Assembly (NCBI GenBank): GCA_003254925.1
Contig: QANZ01055228.1
Location: 1 to 64,000, forward strand
Length of the DNA stretch: 64,000 bases
Source: Chamaecrista fasciculata
Taxonomy: Eukaryota > Streptophyta > Magnoliopsida > Fabales > Fabaceae
Direction: 5' to 3'
Below, one piece after another: positions 1 to 10,070 of the stretch. Position 1 is the first letter of the stretch, and each line of letters begins with the position of its first letter. A program made the translations under genes and the position numbers. A model generated the notes under the pieces. It was not told the DNA's origin and searched no databases. It was given only the letters and a program-made list of their open reading frames with translations.

Positions 1-1526
1 CACTTAAACTTTTTTTGTTATTGAAAAAAAATATATTAATTAATTATAATTATATTTCATAATCAAATCATTAGATAATAACTTATTTATTTTTTAAGCG
101 TGATTGTTCATATTCTTATTCATTACAATAGATTTGAACAAACCAAATTAAATGTCATTATCTATAATATTAATATCATATCAAGTCCATAAGGTAACAT
201 TTCAATATCAGGGCCTCAATATTTTTAAGAATGCTTCTAAATAAGAATTTTTTTCCATAAAAATAATAATGAGAATTCAATATATATATATATATATTAA
301 AAATATAATAAAAATGGTAGTTATAATTGAACGTATCTAATTGTTCATGATAAAAATCAAATAAGATTTTCTTTGAATTAAATATAGCATTACATTAAAC
401 CATAACAAGAAAAAAAAAGAAGAAGAGAGATCTTGTTGATCTCTTGAAGGAGTTAGTAATTGTTTACGAAGAGTTATTATATATAATAANATGATTTAGT
501 TTTTACACAGAGCAGAATGTTATTGTGTATAAAATTATTTGAATGAAAATAAAATAAATCCAAACAAAATAAGTATTCAATAGAAAGAACTGAATGATCA
601 TTAATATAAAGAATTGAATGATCATTATATAGTAGGAGTATATTGTTAATAAGAGAATTGAATTCAAAAATAATTTCTTGTGCATTTATGATTTAGTTTT
701 TTTTGGTGCATTTGACTTTTTCGCTATTGGTTCCCGGATATATTATTAATAGAATACATAAATTTTAAATTTTAATTAAAAAGTAGGAAATAACATATGG
801 TAAGATTTTGTTTGACCGAAAGTATATAGTAATATGTTTACCAAAAAAAAAGTATATAGTAATATTTGACAAAGTCAAATTTTTTGTTAAGGAAACTCAA
901 TTTACTGCATTCAATGGGAGTTTCAATTAGCCATTCAATTTAAAATTGAAATAAAAACCACTGAGTAATTAACAGTATTATAGTAAGCGACAAAAAATAC
1001 AAAAATATAAGAAATTTAGTCATGTTTAAACATTTTGTCATTCTGAAAATATACTTACCATTTTTTTTGAGCTCGAAGACGTGCCCTGACCTGAATTGAG
1101 ATGTCATTCCCTCAACTAAATTTTTACCTCACCAAAAGAAAATTCAATATCATTGTTATTACTTATATTTTGATAAATATATCCTACTGCCTATGCTTAA
1201 TATAATTTTGAACCGGTTCAAATATATTTGAATGTTATAAATTCAGACATTTCATTCATTTTGTAAAAAATCTTACCATAACATGATAACATTATTAAGT
1301 TTATTTTATAAATGAGATTGGTCATTATGAATAGTACTTGCTTATACTTTATGGCTGTTCCTCCTATTAACTATTAAGTACAAAAGATTTGACAAACCTC
1401 ATGTCATTATCTTAATACTTAATAGCATATTAAACTCGCAAGGTAATATTTCAATATGAGGGCCTCAATTTCTTTTAAGAATGCTTTCAATAAGAATCGT
1501 TTTGGCCATATAAAATAATGAGTTTT

Positions 1527-1617
1527 TTACCAACAAGTGTTTAGTGCAGTGGTTGGCGAGCTACACCCTAGGTGAGAGGACCCAAGTTCGATCCCTAGAG
1601 ACAACATTGTTGGGTTT
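1527..1617 (+). repeat. SINE, 3'-truncated copy
   Basis: This matches the first half of the full SINE at 2878. It keeps a tRNA-like pol III head, with a B-box-like AAGTTCGATCCCT, and is preceded by the same AATAATGAGTTTT stretch. It stops where the second copy of the large tandem duplication begins, so the duplication junction probably removed its tail. Confidence 0.65.
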
Positions 1618-1913
1618 GCACTTTCACTTTAACTTTTTTTATTATTGAAAAAAAAAATATTAATTAATTATAATTATATTTCATAATCAAATCATTAGAT
1701 AATAACTTATTTATATTTTAAGTGTGATTGTTCATATTTTTTATTCGTTACAATAGATTTGACAAACCAAATTAAATGTCATTATCTATAATATCAAATC
1801 AAGTCCATAAGATAACATTTCAAAATCAAGGCCTCCATATTTTTAAGTATGCTTCCAATTCCAAATAAGAATTGTTTTTTCCATAAAAATAATAATGAGA
1901 ATTCAATCATATA

Positions 1914-2092
1914 TCTTATATTATATGGCTCCACCCCTTTCTGGTCGTCCATTTTTAAAACTATAGTTTATGAATTAAAAATAAGAGAAAATTTACTATT
2001 TGGTCTCTCTTTCTTTACTAAGTTAACAATTTAGTCCCTTATTTATTTTACATACATATTTGCGTGCCCGTTAGGGCACGCAAAGCCCCTAG
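1914..2092 (+). mobile_element. Short non-autonomous Helitron
   Basis: The element starts TCTTATATTATATGGC and ends in a perfect 8-bp-stem hairpin (GCGTGCCC-GTTA-GGGCACGC, 2062-2081) followed by eight bases and CTAG. It lies between A and T. These are the hallmarks of Helitrons: 5' TC, 3' hairpin plus CTRR, A/T insertion without target duplication. At 179 bp it codes for nothing. A related copy is at 8932-9092. The matching site in the first copy of the surrounding duplication lacks it. Confidence 0.75.
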
Positions 2093-2094
2093 TG

Positions 2095-2095
2095 N
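2095..2095. other. Single-N assembly join
   Basis: One N immediately follows the Helitron end, at the point where copy two skips the segment found at 290-743 in copy one. The junction on either side should be treated as unverified. Similar single Ns are at 490, 25089 and 46459. Confidence 0.8.
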
Positions 2096-2877
2096 TATTA
2101 ATAGAATACATAAATTTTAAATTTTAATTAAAAAGTAGGAAATAACATATGGTAAGATTTTGTTTGACCGAAAGTATATAGTAATATGTTTACCAAAAAA
2201 AAAGTATATAGTAATATTTGACAAAGTCAAATTTTTTGGTAAGGAAAATCAATTTACTGCATTCAATGGGAGTTTCAATTTGCCATTCAATTTAAAATTG
2301 AAATAAAAACCTAATTAACAGTATTATAGTAAGCGACAAAAAATACAAAAATATAAGAAATTTAGTAATGTTTAAACATTTTGTCATTCTGAAAATATAC
2401 TTACCATTTTTTTTTGAGCTCGAAGACGTGCCCTGACCCTGAATTGAAACGTCATTCCCTCAATTAAATTTTTACCTCACCAAAAGAAAATTCAATATCA
2501 TTGTTATTACTTATATTTTGATAAATATATCCTACTGCCTATGCTTAATATAATTTTGAACCAGTTCAAATATATTTGAAATGTTTTAAATTCAGACATT
2601 TCATTCATTTTGTAAAAAATCTTACCATAACATGATAACATTATTAAGTTTATTTTATAAATGAGATTGGTCATTATGAATAGTACTTGCTTATACTTTA
2701 TGGCTGTTCCTCCTATTAACTATTAAGTACAAAAGATTTGACAAACCTCATGTCATTATCTTAATACTTAATAGCATATTAAACTCGCAAGGTAATATTT
2801 CAATATGAGGGCCTCAATTTTTTTTTAAGAATGCTTTCAAATAAGAATCGTTTTGGCCATATAAAATAATGAGTTTT

Positions 2878-3065
2878 TTACCAATAAGTGTTTGGTGTAG
2901 TGGTTGGCGAGCTACACCCTAGGTGAGAGGACCCAGGTTCAATCCCTAGAGTCGACATTGTTGGGAGTGCACTACCGTTTCGTCTCTGTAGCCCGAATGG
3001 GATTAGTCTTCGCTTAGACCCTAAAATGGATAGGCGGGGGAAACCCATAACATACTCAAAAAAAA
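2878..3065 (+). mobile_element. Full-length tRNA-derived SINE with 13-bp TSD
   Basis: The 188-bp body has a pol III head (A-box-like region around GTAGTGGTTGGCGAG, B-box-like GGTTCAATCCCT), an unrelated middle and a poly(A) tail. Perfect 13-bp direct repeats AATAATGAGTTTT flank it at 2865-2877 and 3066-3078. This is a textbook SINE insertion made by LINE machinery. It has no coding capacity. Confidence 0.85.
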
Positions 3066-3138
3066 AATAATGAGTTTTCTAAATATATATATATAGGTCA
3101 AAAACCTAAAAAATAATGAGTTTTCTAAATATATATAG

Positions 3139-3392
3139 GTCAAAAACCTATTTTGATACCTAATGTTTACCCTAAGTTCTGTGTTGGTCCTTAATGTTTT
3201 TTATTTTATTTTAGTCTTTAATGTTTTCAAAAAGTTTCATCATTGATCCATAATTATTAAGTATGGTCATATCTCCCTCGTTTCAAACACGATTGTGATT
3301 AAATAAGAGCTACGGCCTACGAGTTAAATTTGATGAGTTCTTTCTTTACCTAGTTGAAGTCATTAGCAAATGAGGTTAAATCGGATATGAAA
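3139..3392 (+). repeat. Half of a foldback element
   Basis: The sequence resembles the left arm of the palindromic element at 5217-5797: a run of TTAGTCC/TTAATG motifs, then GTGGTCAT-like and GATGAGTTCTTTCTTT segments. The right arm is missing. The similarity stops at about 3392, where GC-rich gene-like sequence starts. Two short direct repeats (about 43 bp) just upstream (3067-3150) share the motif TAGGTCAAAAACCTA. Confidence 0.6.
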
Positions 3393-3750
3393 TCGTGCCC
3401 GTAAATAGGCGTTTGTTTCATGACGGTGGCTTCCCGGCTTTAATTTCTTTCCATCGCCGGCCAAGATCTCTCTCAGACTTTGACTTATCATCATCTTCAT
3501 CATCACACCATTCTTCTGTTTCTGAATCAATCACAATATTAAATGCCCAATTAATCCATTACTTCCAAACCCATTCATTCACTTTCTCACCACTTCACGT
3601 TCTCCTTCTGCCTCTTGCTTCCCGAGATTCACCGTTACGACACATCAATAAGCTTGTGATTGTTGGGTAGTCAGCCCTTTTGCTTAATAGACACTGAAGT
3701 TGAGAGAGAGAGAGAGAGAGAGAGAGTGGGGGTTCTTACGATATGATAGT

Positions 3751-4128
3751 ATGGCTCAGCAAAGACAATCGGGGATGGAGAGGATTGGGGTTCGAGGAAG
3801 CAGTAGCTACGATCTGAATAACGCAAACGGTTCGTCGGATCACGTGTCCATTGGGGTTCATGGCTCGGCTCACAAGCAGCCACGGCTCCGACGATCGGCG
3901 CGATCCGATCGGACCACCCGCCTCACGGTGGTGCTTATCCTTGTCCTCCTCATCCTCGTGCTCGGCGCGATCCGACCGGACCTCCTCGTCGGAGTCGTCG
4001 CGGAAGGTGGCGAGGACGAGGAGGTCCCGAAGAGTGATGGGTCCTCGGGCGATAACGTTGTGAAGTGTGAAAAGGCATTTGCTTTTCGGAGAGAGAGAGC
4101 CGAGAGTGAGAGAGAGAGTCGAGAGTGA
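3751..4128 (+). pseudogene. First-exon-like fragment of a type II membrane protein
   Basis: The ATG at 3751 opens a 125-aa frame beginning MAQQRQSGMERIGVRG. It has a basic patch (RLRRSARSDR) followed by a hydrophobic segment at about residues 54-73 (LTVVLILVLLILVLG), the layout of a signal anchor as in Golgi glycosyltransferases. An acidic stem-like stretch follows, and the frame then runs into GA-repeat sequence and stops. The segment is far more GC-rich than its surroundings. Upstream, 3395-3750 looks like a 5' leader with a (GA)n run at 3704-3726. No later exons were found, so this is either a detached first exon or a broken gene copy. The family is not identified with certainty. Confidence 0.4.
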
Positions 4129-4140
4129 GAGAGAGAGGGT

Positions 4141-5216
4141 TTTTTTTGGATGAAATAAATTAAAACTCTCAATAATTTTTTTCTTATATTTTGATTCTAT
4201 TATAAAAAAAAAAGGTTGATGATGTAAAAAATTTAAATTTTTAGAATTTAAAAATTAATTTTATCTTTTTTAATAAAAAATTTGATAAAAACTATTAGAG
4301 AAACTAACGTTATCAAATTTTGCAAGGGAATTCTATTGTTTTTGAGTGAATTTTTCCTTTTTTATTATCTTTTACGGCTAATAAGTGGTTCAAGTAGATT
4401 TCACTTTTGGGCTTTAGCCATTTTTCTTTTCAAGATTTTTGAAAACTCACGTCCTAATTAATTAAGATAAGTCTGAAGAACGTTTTTTAAGAAGCCATGA
4501 AGTAGCCATTTCGAATTGTTTGTCTACCAAACCAAATCCTAGGACATACATACTGGGCTTTGTTCTTCAAATACACTTTTTTTTTTTCTTGATTTTTTTG
4601 CATTAATTTATTACTTTTGACTCAATTTCGAAAATCAGGATGGTTTTGAATTTTATTTTTTTGTGTTTGAGTGGGACCTTCTTGTTTCTTAAACTTAGTT
4701 TGGGCTATATATTGAATTAGGTACATATTATTATTAGGTCTCACCGTCTTAGGACAATGTCTTGATTTTTCTTTCGTATTATCTAGGGACTAAAATGCAA
4801 TAGTTTATTTTTTCTAGGAACATCTTTGTCACTCTCACTCTGGGTCTCTTTTTTAGACTTAGGAGATTTCATATAAAATATTTGATGATCAGAGATATAC
4901 GTTATTTTCTTGGCCAAAAAATAAAGAAATACGTTATTTTATTTTGTTTTAAGCTCATGTCATAATTTTATATAAAGTTCATTTTAAAAACAAAATGAGA
5001 TTATATATATAAGTACATATATATTATCTCTCTCTCTCTCTCGTCTCGAGAAAGAAAAAAAGAATACAATTACCCTTAAGGCTTTAACCATATAAAACTA
5101 AGAATAAAAAATAACATTGTTCTTTTCAATATTAGTGGTTAGTGAAATTTTCAAATCTTATTTCTTCCTAATTATAAATTATAAATTTTCAAAAAAGAAT
5201 ACAATTACCGAAATTT
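4141..5216. other. Intergenic, no gene seen
   Basis: AT-rich sequence with no coherent reading frame. It holds a short (TC)n run at about 5026-5041 and several poly-T stretches. No element ends were recognised. Confidence 0.6.
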
Positions 5217-5797
5217 TTATTTTTATCAGTCTTATTTTTTTTCTAATATTTACTCAAAACTCTATTTTAATCCCCAATATTTCTTATTCCATTTTAATCC
5301 TTAACGTTTCTTATAAGTTTTATAATTGGTTCCTAACTATTGAATATGATCACATTTTTTTCATTTGAAACTCAATGCGATGAAATCAGAGTTACGTGTT
5401 AAATTTGATGAGTTCTTTCTTTATCCAGTTGGAGTTATCAACAAACGAGATGTCGAGATCAAATCAAGTATGAAATTGAATTCGAAAATGGATTGCTTGT
5501 TTTATAAATTTAGTCATATTTCTCTCATTTTTTAACCCACTTTCAAGTCCAATTTGACTTTGTTTGTCGATGATTCCAACTAGACAAAGAAAGAACTCAC
5601 CAAATTTAATTTGTAGTTCTGATTTCATCGCGTTTGGGTTTGAGACGAGAGAAATATGACCACATTCAATAGTTAAGGACCAATTATAAAGCTTTTAAGA
5701 AACAAAAAAGACCAAAAAGGAACAAAAAAAATTAGGAATAACCAAAATGAAATTTTGGGTAAACATTAGGGACTAAAATGATATTTTAATCTATTTT
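5217..5797. mobile_element. Palindromic foldback element (MITE-like)
   Basis: The two arms, about 240 bp each, are inverted copies of one another. CTATTGAATATGATCACAT on the left answers ATGACCACATTCAATAG on the right, and GATGAGTTCTTTCTTT answers AAAGAAAGAACTCACC. The outer parts carry TTTAGTCCCTAATG-type motifs common in plant foldback repeats. Arms have diverged and no clear TSD was found, so the outer limits are approximate. A half copy is at 3139-3392. Confidence 0.65.
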
Positions 5798-7141
5798 TTC
5801 TCTCTATATTATTCAACTAAGATAAAATTGATCATGATTTTGTTCCTACCTACACACAAAATGAAATACAAACGGGGGAGGGGGAGGGGGAGCAATTCTT
5901 TGGACTTCTATATAATTTTTTTTATAATATATGGGAGCCTATTTATAATTACCACAAAGGGGGGCATGGCCCCACTGGCCCTCCTCCCTCGCCACTGCAT
6001 CATTTGATTAAGAAATTAAATGAAGAACTACTAGAACACATTCATGTGATTATGAATTATATTTGATTATAGGTTAAAATGTATAAAATTTCCCAAACTT
6101 TAATTATTGTGCAAAAAAACTTATAAATTTTGAAAAGAAAAATAACAAAAGATCTCATAAATTTTTGTATTTTGATTTGACCTCATAAAAATAAATAAAT
6201 AGTATACTATGTAGTCTATAAATAGGTCTAATAAGCATACCATTTCATTTCTTCAGAAATCAAATTATTTATTTTAATTTTTCTAAAAATAAATTATCAA
6301 TTGGATAATTTAGAAGTAAGACTGTGAGAATGAGATGAGGGATGTAATTAGTTTGACCACAACACAAGCTGCAATATGAAGTCAATCATTGCATGACATA
6401 TGCAAGGAATAAGAGTATTGGACAACAACAATATTCTATATAAAACGTACCTTTCTCTTTTGCTTTATAACCAGTTTCCATTGACAAAATGCCAATCTCT
6501 CACATCATCAGCCGTTTATTATGGTGCCATACTTATTTTGATAGTAATTGCTATCCGTACCATAGCTACACCCAAATTAATATCCAACCATTGATATATC
6601 AACATATACTTTTATTTTTTGTGGCTCTTTAATAAATCTTGACACAATAAATTTTACATTCTGCCCAACAATGGCCTACTTTTTAAATTCTTTTATCCAG
6701 AATATGCATTTTTAATTATAATGTCACAGTAAAACCGGTCAATTTAATCTTTGGGGATCTTTTAATTTAGTATTTTGAATACAAAAATTAGCGAATATTA
6801 TATGTTAGCCCTTTTAATGCAAAAAGTTGATGTATCAGTATAACCAACCTTTAGTTTGCCGAATTCTCTCATCGTGGACTTCAAATAAATATTGGCAAAA
6901 CAATAACTACTCCAATTGGACACCTTACTTTGACTTAAGATTTCATCATTTTATTCATGGGCTTGATTTTTCTATGCACAAGAGTAGAAGATTCTTCCTA
7001 AGAAACCCCAGGTGACATAATTAATATGTAGTAGCAATAAAATAGAAGATATTACACCAAAAATAAGAAAATAAAAGAAGTTTCCTTGGGGGAAAACTAA
7101 TAATAGAGTGAAGTTATCAAAATCAAAAAAAGCCAAAAAAG

Positions 7142-7202
<61 letters not shown>

Positions 7203-7759
7203 AATGTCAGCAAATGTGGAAAGAATATGCCTCCATGTGTAGATGTATTATGCACTTGTGTTACGCCTTGATTGCTCATTATATGTCTCCATGTTATGAT
7301 GATCTGTAAAGCAATTAATTATTTAATTAATTACAGAGGATTTGCAGAAAAATGCATCCAATATATAAAATTGTGATGGCTTTATATAATTGTATTGATA
7401 CATATTCAATGTCAAATTGTCCATTTGCATAAATTAATCTCCCACCAATCCACCATATCAGATTTTCTACGCAATGCAAAATTCATGGGAATCAAGTTTT
7501 GTAAAAAGGATATTCAGGATTTGTAAATTTAATATATATTTTTTTGTGATTTTTTTTAATAGTTGATTTCTAAAATCATGTAAAATACTAAAATATACTA
7601 ACATATCTAAACAAACCAACTTAAATAAACAGAGTAGTGGGTTCCCCACTACTTTTAAATTGATCTTTTGCCCTGTGGGACATGTAAAACCATTAGTTAT
7701 TGTATATAACTTGAATAAAAAATTAGCATTTTAAAACGGTAAAAAGTAATTAATTATCT
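5798..7759. other. Intergenic with a GA microsatellite
   Basis: No gene was recognised. A pure (GA)n microsatellite of about 53 bp spans 7147-7199, and G-rich GGGGGAG repeats are at about 5875-5891. Short open frames here have no recognisable content. Confidence 0.6.
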
Positions 7760-8191
7760 GAGTAAATTACACTTTGGTACTCTATGGTTTGATCCTATTT
7801 CACTTTGGTACCCTATGGTTTGAAACTTGACACTTTGGTACCTTGTGGTATTCTCCATTAACACTTTGGTACCCTTTGGAGCTATTTTGTAATTTTAACC
7901 ATAACAAATTTTGCAAAAATTACATAATGACCCCAATTTTTTTAAAAAGTTTTCATTTTAGTCCCTAGATAATATGTATCTAGGGATCTATTTGTAATTT
8001 TTTGAAAATTTTTTGGGGTCAATATGTAATTTTTGAAAAAATTGTTATGGTTAAAATTACAAAATAGTTCCAATGGGTACCACCAAAGCGTTAATGGAGA
8101 ATACTATAGGGTACCAAAGTGTTAGTTTTAAATCACAGGGTACCAAAGTGAAATAGAGTCAAACCACAGAGTACCAAAGTATAATTTACCC
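7760..8191. mobile_element. Mutator-type MITE with long inverted repeats
   Basis: The ends are inverted copies (GAGTAAATTACACTTTGG at the left, CCAAAGTATAATTTACCC at the right), with GGTACC-containing repeats inside both arms extending about 100 bp. Flanking 9-mers TAATTATCT and TACTTATTT agree at 7 of 9 positions, fitting a decayed 9-bp Mutator target duplication. It has no coding capacity. Confidence 0.7.
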
Positions 8192-8931
8192 TACTTATTT
8201 TAATATAATTTATAATTTTAAAATAATATCCAATAGGAATATTATATATATGGGAATGATTTTTTTAATCAATATATAATATACGGTTGCACACTAGGTC
8301 CAGCTAGGGATGACACCTGCGCAGGGTAGGGCCAAGGAAAGTACTCCCCATCTCCATCCTCACAAACCCTATTCTTCCCATCTCCATCCCTGTAGAGAAT
8401 TTTTTGTCGCATTTGGCGATCCTCACGGGGCAATACTCGCAGGGATCCTTATTTGTAAAAAAAATTGCCATGTTTAAGTTCGGCTATGCCTAATCAAAAT
8501 TTTAAAACTAGGTTGGGTCTAAAGTCGGGTCAACGCCCCAACCCAAGGTATGTATTTCCTTTACTATTTTTTTTTTTTTAATTTTTCATAAGATATATAA
8601 AATATATATGTATCAGTTAAAAAAGTACATTAAATAATAAGTTAACCTCTATTAAATCAACATTTTATTGATAGTATTAATAAAATCAAATAATTTTATT
8701 GATATATATATATTATTAAACTCAGGTATAGTTTAATTTTTATTAATATATATAAATAAAAAAATATATGAAATAAATAAATCACTTAAATTAGTTCATG
8801 AACAAATTTGGTCTGAATTGACCCAATTTGTCCCAATGACTTAGCTTGACCTGTATAGGCATATATATACTCCTAATATACCGGTAGTGATATTTGCATT
8901 TTCGTTACCATAGTTCATTCTACGATCTATA
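8192..8931. other. Intergenic with a degenerate GC-rich repeat fragment
   Basis: At about 8300-8560 there is a fragment rich in CCCCATCTCCATCC and CAGGGATCC motifs, typical of dispersed plant repeats. No ends or coding sequence were recognised. The rest is AT-rich and featureless. Confidence 0.5.
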
Positions 8932-9092
8932 TCTATACTATATTATATGGCTGAGCATGCTTCTGGTAGTTGGTCATTTATACTATAATTTTAATTTAAT
9001 AAGAGGAAATTTACTATTTAGTCACTTTTTTTTAATGAATCAACAATTTAGTCCCTCATTTATTTTATATAACGGGCACGCAAAGCCCCTAG
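8932..9092 (+). mobile_element. Short Helitron related to the one at 1914
   Basis: It begins TCTATACTATATTATATGG and ends GGGCACGCAAAGCCCCTAG between A and T. Both ends and an internal GGAAATTTACTATTTAG-type segment match the element at 1914-2092. Only the right arm of the 3' hairpin survives, so this copy is decayed or internally deleted. Confidence 0.65.
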
Positions 9093-9575
9093 TATTTTTT
9101 TATTGATTAAAATATCCATTATCAAGCCAAAAAAAGATTAAAATATCCATTAGATTCATATTATATATAATAAGAAATGTTTAAAAAACCATTTTACTAC
9201 TTTTTTTTTCAAATGAAGTCATTAGTCATAGAACTTATAGTTGACTTATGAGATAAACTTATGATACATTATGTTTAAACTTATGATAAACTTATGTTTA
9301 AAATATGATAAACTTATAGTTGATTAAAATATCTAATACATTAAGTTTAAACTTATGATAAACTTATAGTTGACTTGAAACAAAGTGTTTTGCTAATTTT
9401 TTTAAATGAAGTCATTTGTCATAGTTAATGTCTTGGGATCAATTTTTACTTTTACATATAGTAATTTTTACAGATATTTAGGGCACCATCTAAATCTATT
9501 TGAAAATGTATATATGATGTATAGTATAAAATAAATATTTATCGGATATTTAATAAATACAAATATTGTTCCAAA
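9093..9575. repeat. AT-rich stretch with irregular direct repeats
   Basis: Between about 9223 and 9385 the motif ACTTATGATAAACTTATAG recurs three to four times with spacers that include TTAAGTTTAAACTTATG. This looks like local slippage or duplication and has no coding content. The last 8 bases are the left target duplication of the next element. Confidence 0.5.
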
Positions 9576-10062
9576 CAAGGTTATTAAAACCGGACCGGTC
9601 ATTGAACCGGCCGAAGCAGCAGTTCAAGGTTCAATGGTTCAACCGGGGTCGGACCGTTAATAATTAAATAAATAAAAAATAATATATTTAGTTTAATATA
9701 ATAAAAATATATAATAAACTCTTTAAATTTAAGCTGGATTGAGTAAGAAAGTGATTAATTAGGAGGATAAAAAATCAAATTTTGAAGTAAAAACTATTAA
9801 ATAACGTATTATTTTGAGTCTAAACATAATAAGAAACAAATTTCTTTAAAATAACATCATTTTAATCAAGAAAAAGTAAAAAAAAAAATAGAAAAAAACT
9901 GAACCGGTTCAACCTCAAAACCGGCCGGTTCAAGACGATTTTTCCGGTTTTTGACTGGTTCAGGCGGTTCTTGACCGGTTCTCAGCCTGCCCGATTTTTT
10001 CTCAACTTGGACCGGACCACTGGCCGGTTCGCGGTTCAACCGGTCCGGTTTTTATAACAGAG
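9576..10062. mobile_element. hAT-like MITE with perfect 8-bp TSD
   Basis: A 487-bp element flanked by GTTCCAAA on both sides (9568-9575 and 10063-10070). The ends are imperfect inverted repeats (CAAGGTTATTAAAACCGG versus CTCTGTTATAAAAACCGG), followed inward by ACCGGTCCGGTT-type palindromic sequence on both arms. An 8-bp TSD with this kind of terminus points to the hAT superfamily. The AT-rich centre has no reading frame. Confidence 0.8.
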
Positions 10063-10070
10063 GTTCCAAA

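Larger units (their letters stand above)
1..3065. repeat. Imperfect tandem duplication, about 1.4-1.6 kb per copy
   Basis: Positions 1-288 match about 1625-1910, and 744-1615 match 2096-2970 with few differences. The part between these blocks differs: copy one has a private segment at about 290-743, and copy two has a short Helitron there. Each copy ends in the same SINE, truncated in copy one and full length in copy two. The first bases of the window match the sequence just after the truncated SINE, so another unit may lie to the left. N bases at 490 and 2095 fall inside the repeat, so part of the layout may come from assembly. No gene is visible. Confidence 0.85.

Noticed and set aside
3395-3670. 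91-aa frame upstream of the signal-anchor exon.
   Set aside because: It has no ATG at its start and looks like 5' leader sequence (pyrimidine-rich, then a GA repeat).
7097-7279. Ser/Leu-run frame on the minus strand.
   Set aside because: It is a translation of the (GA)n microsatellite.
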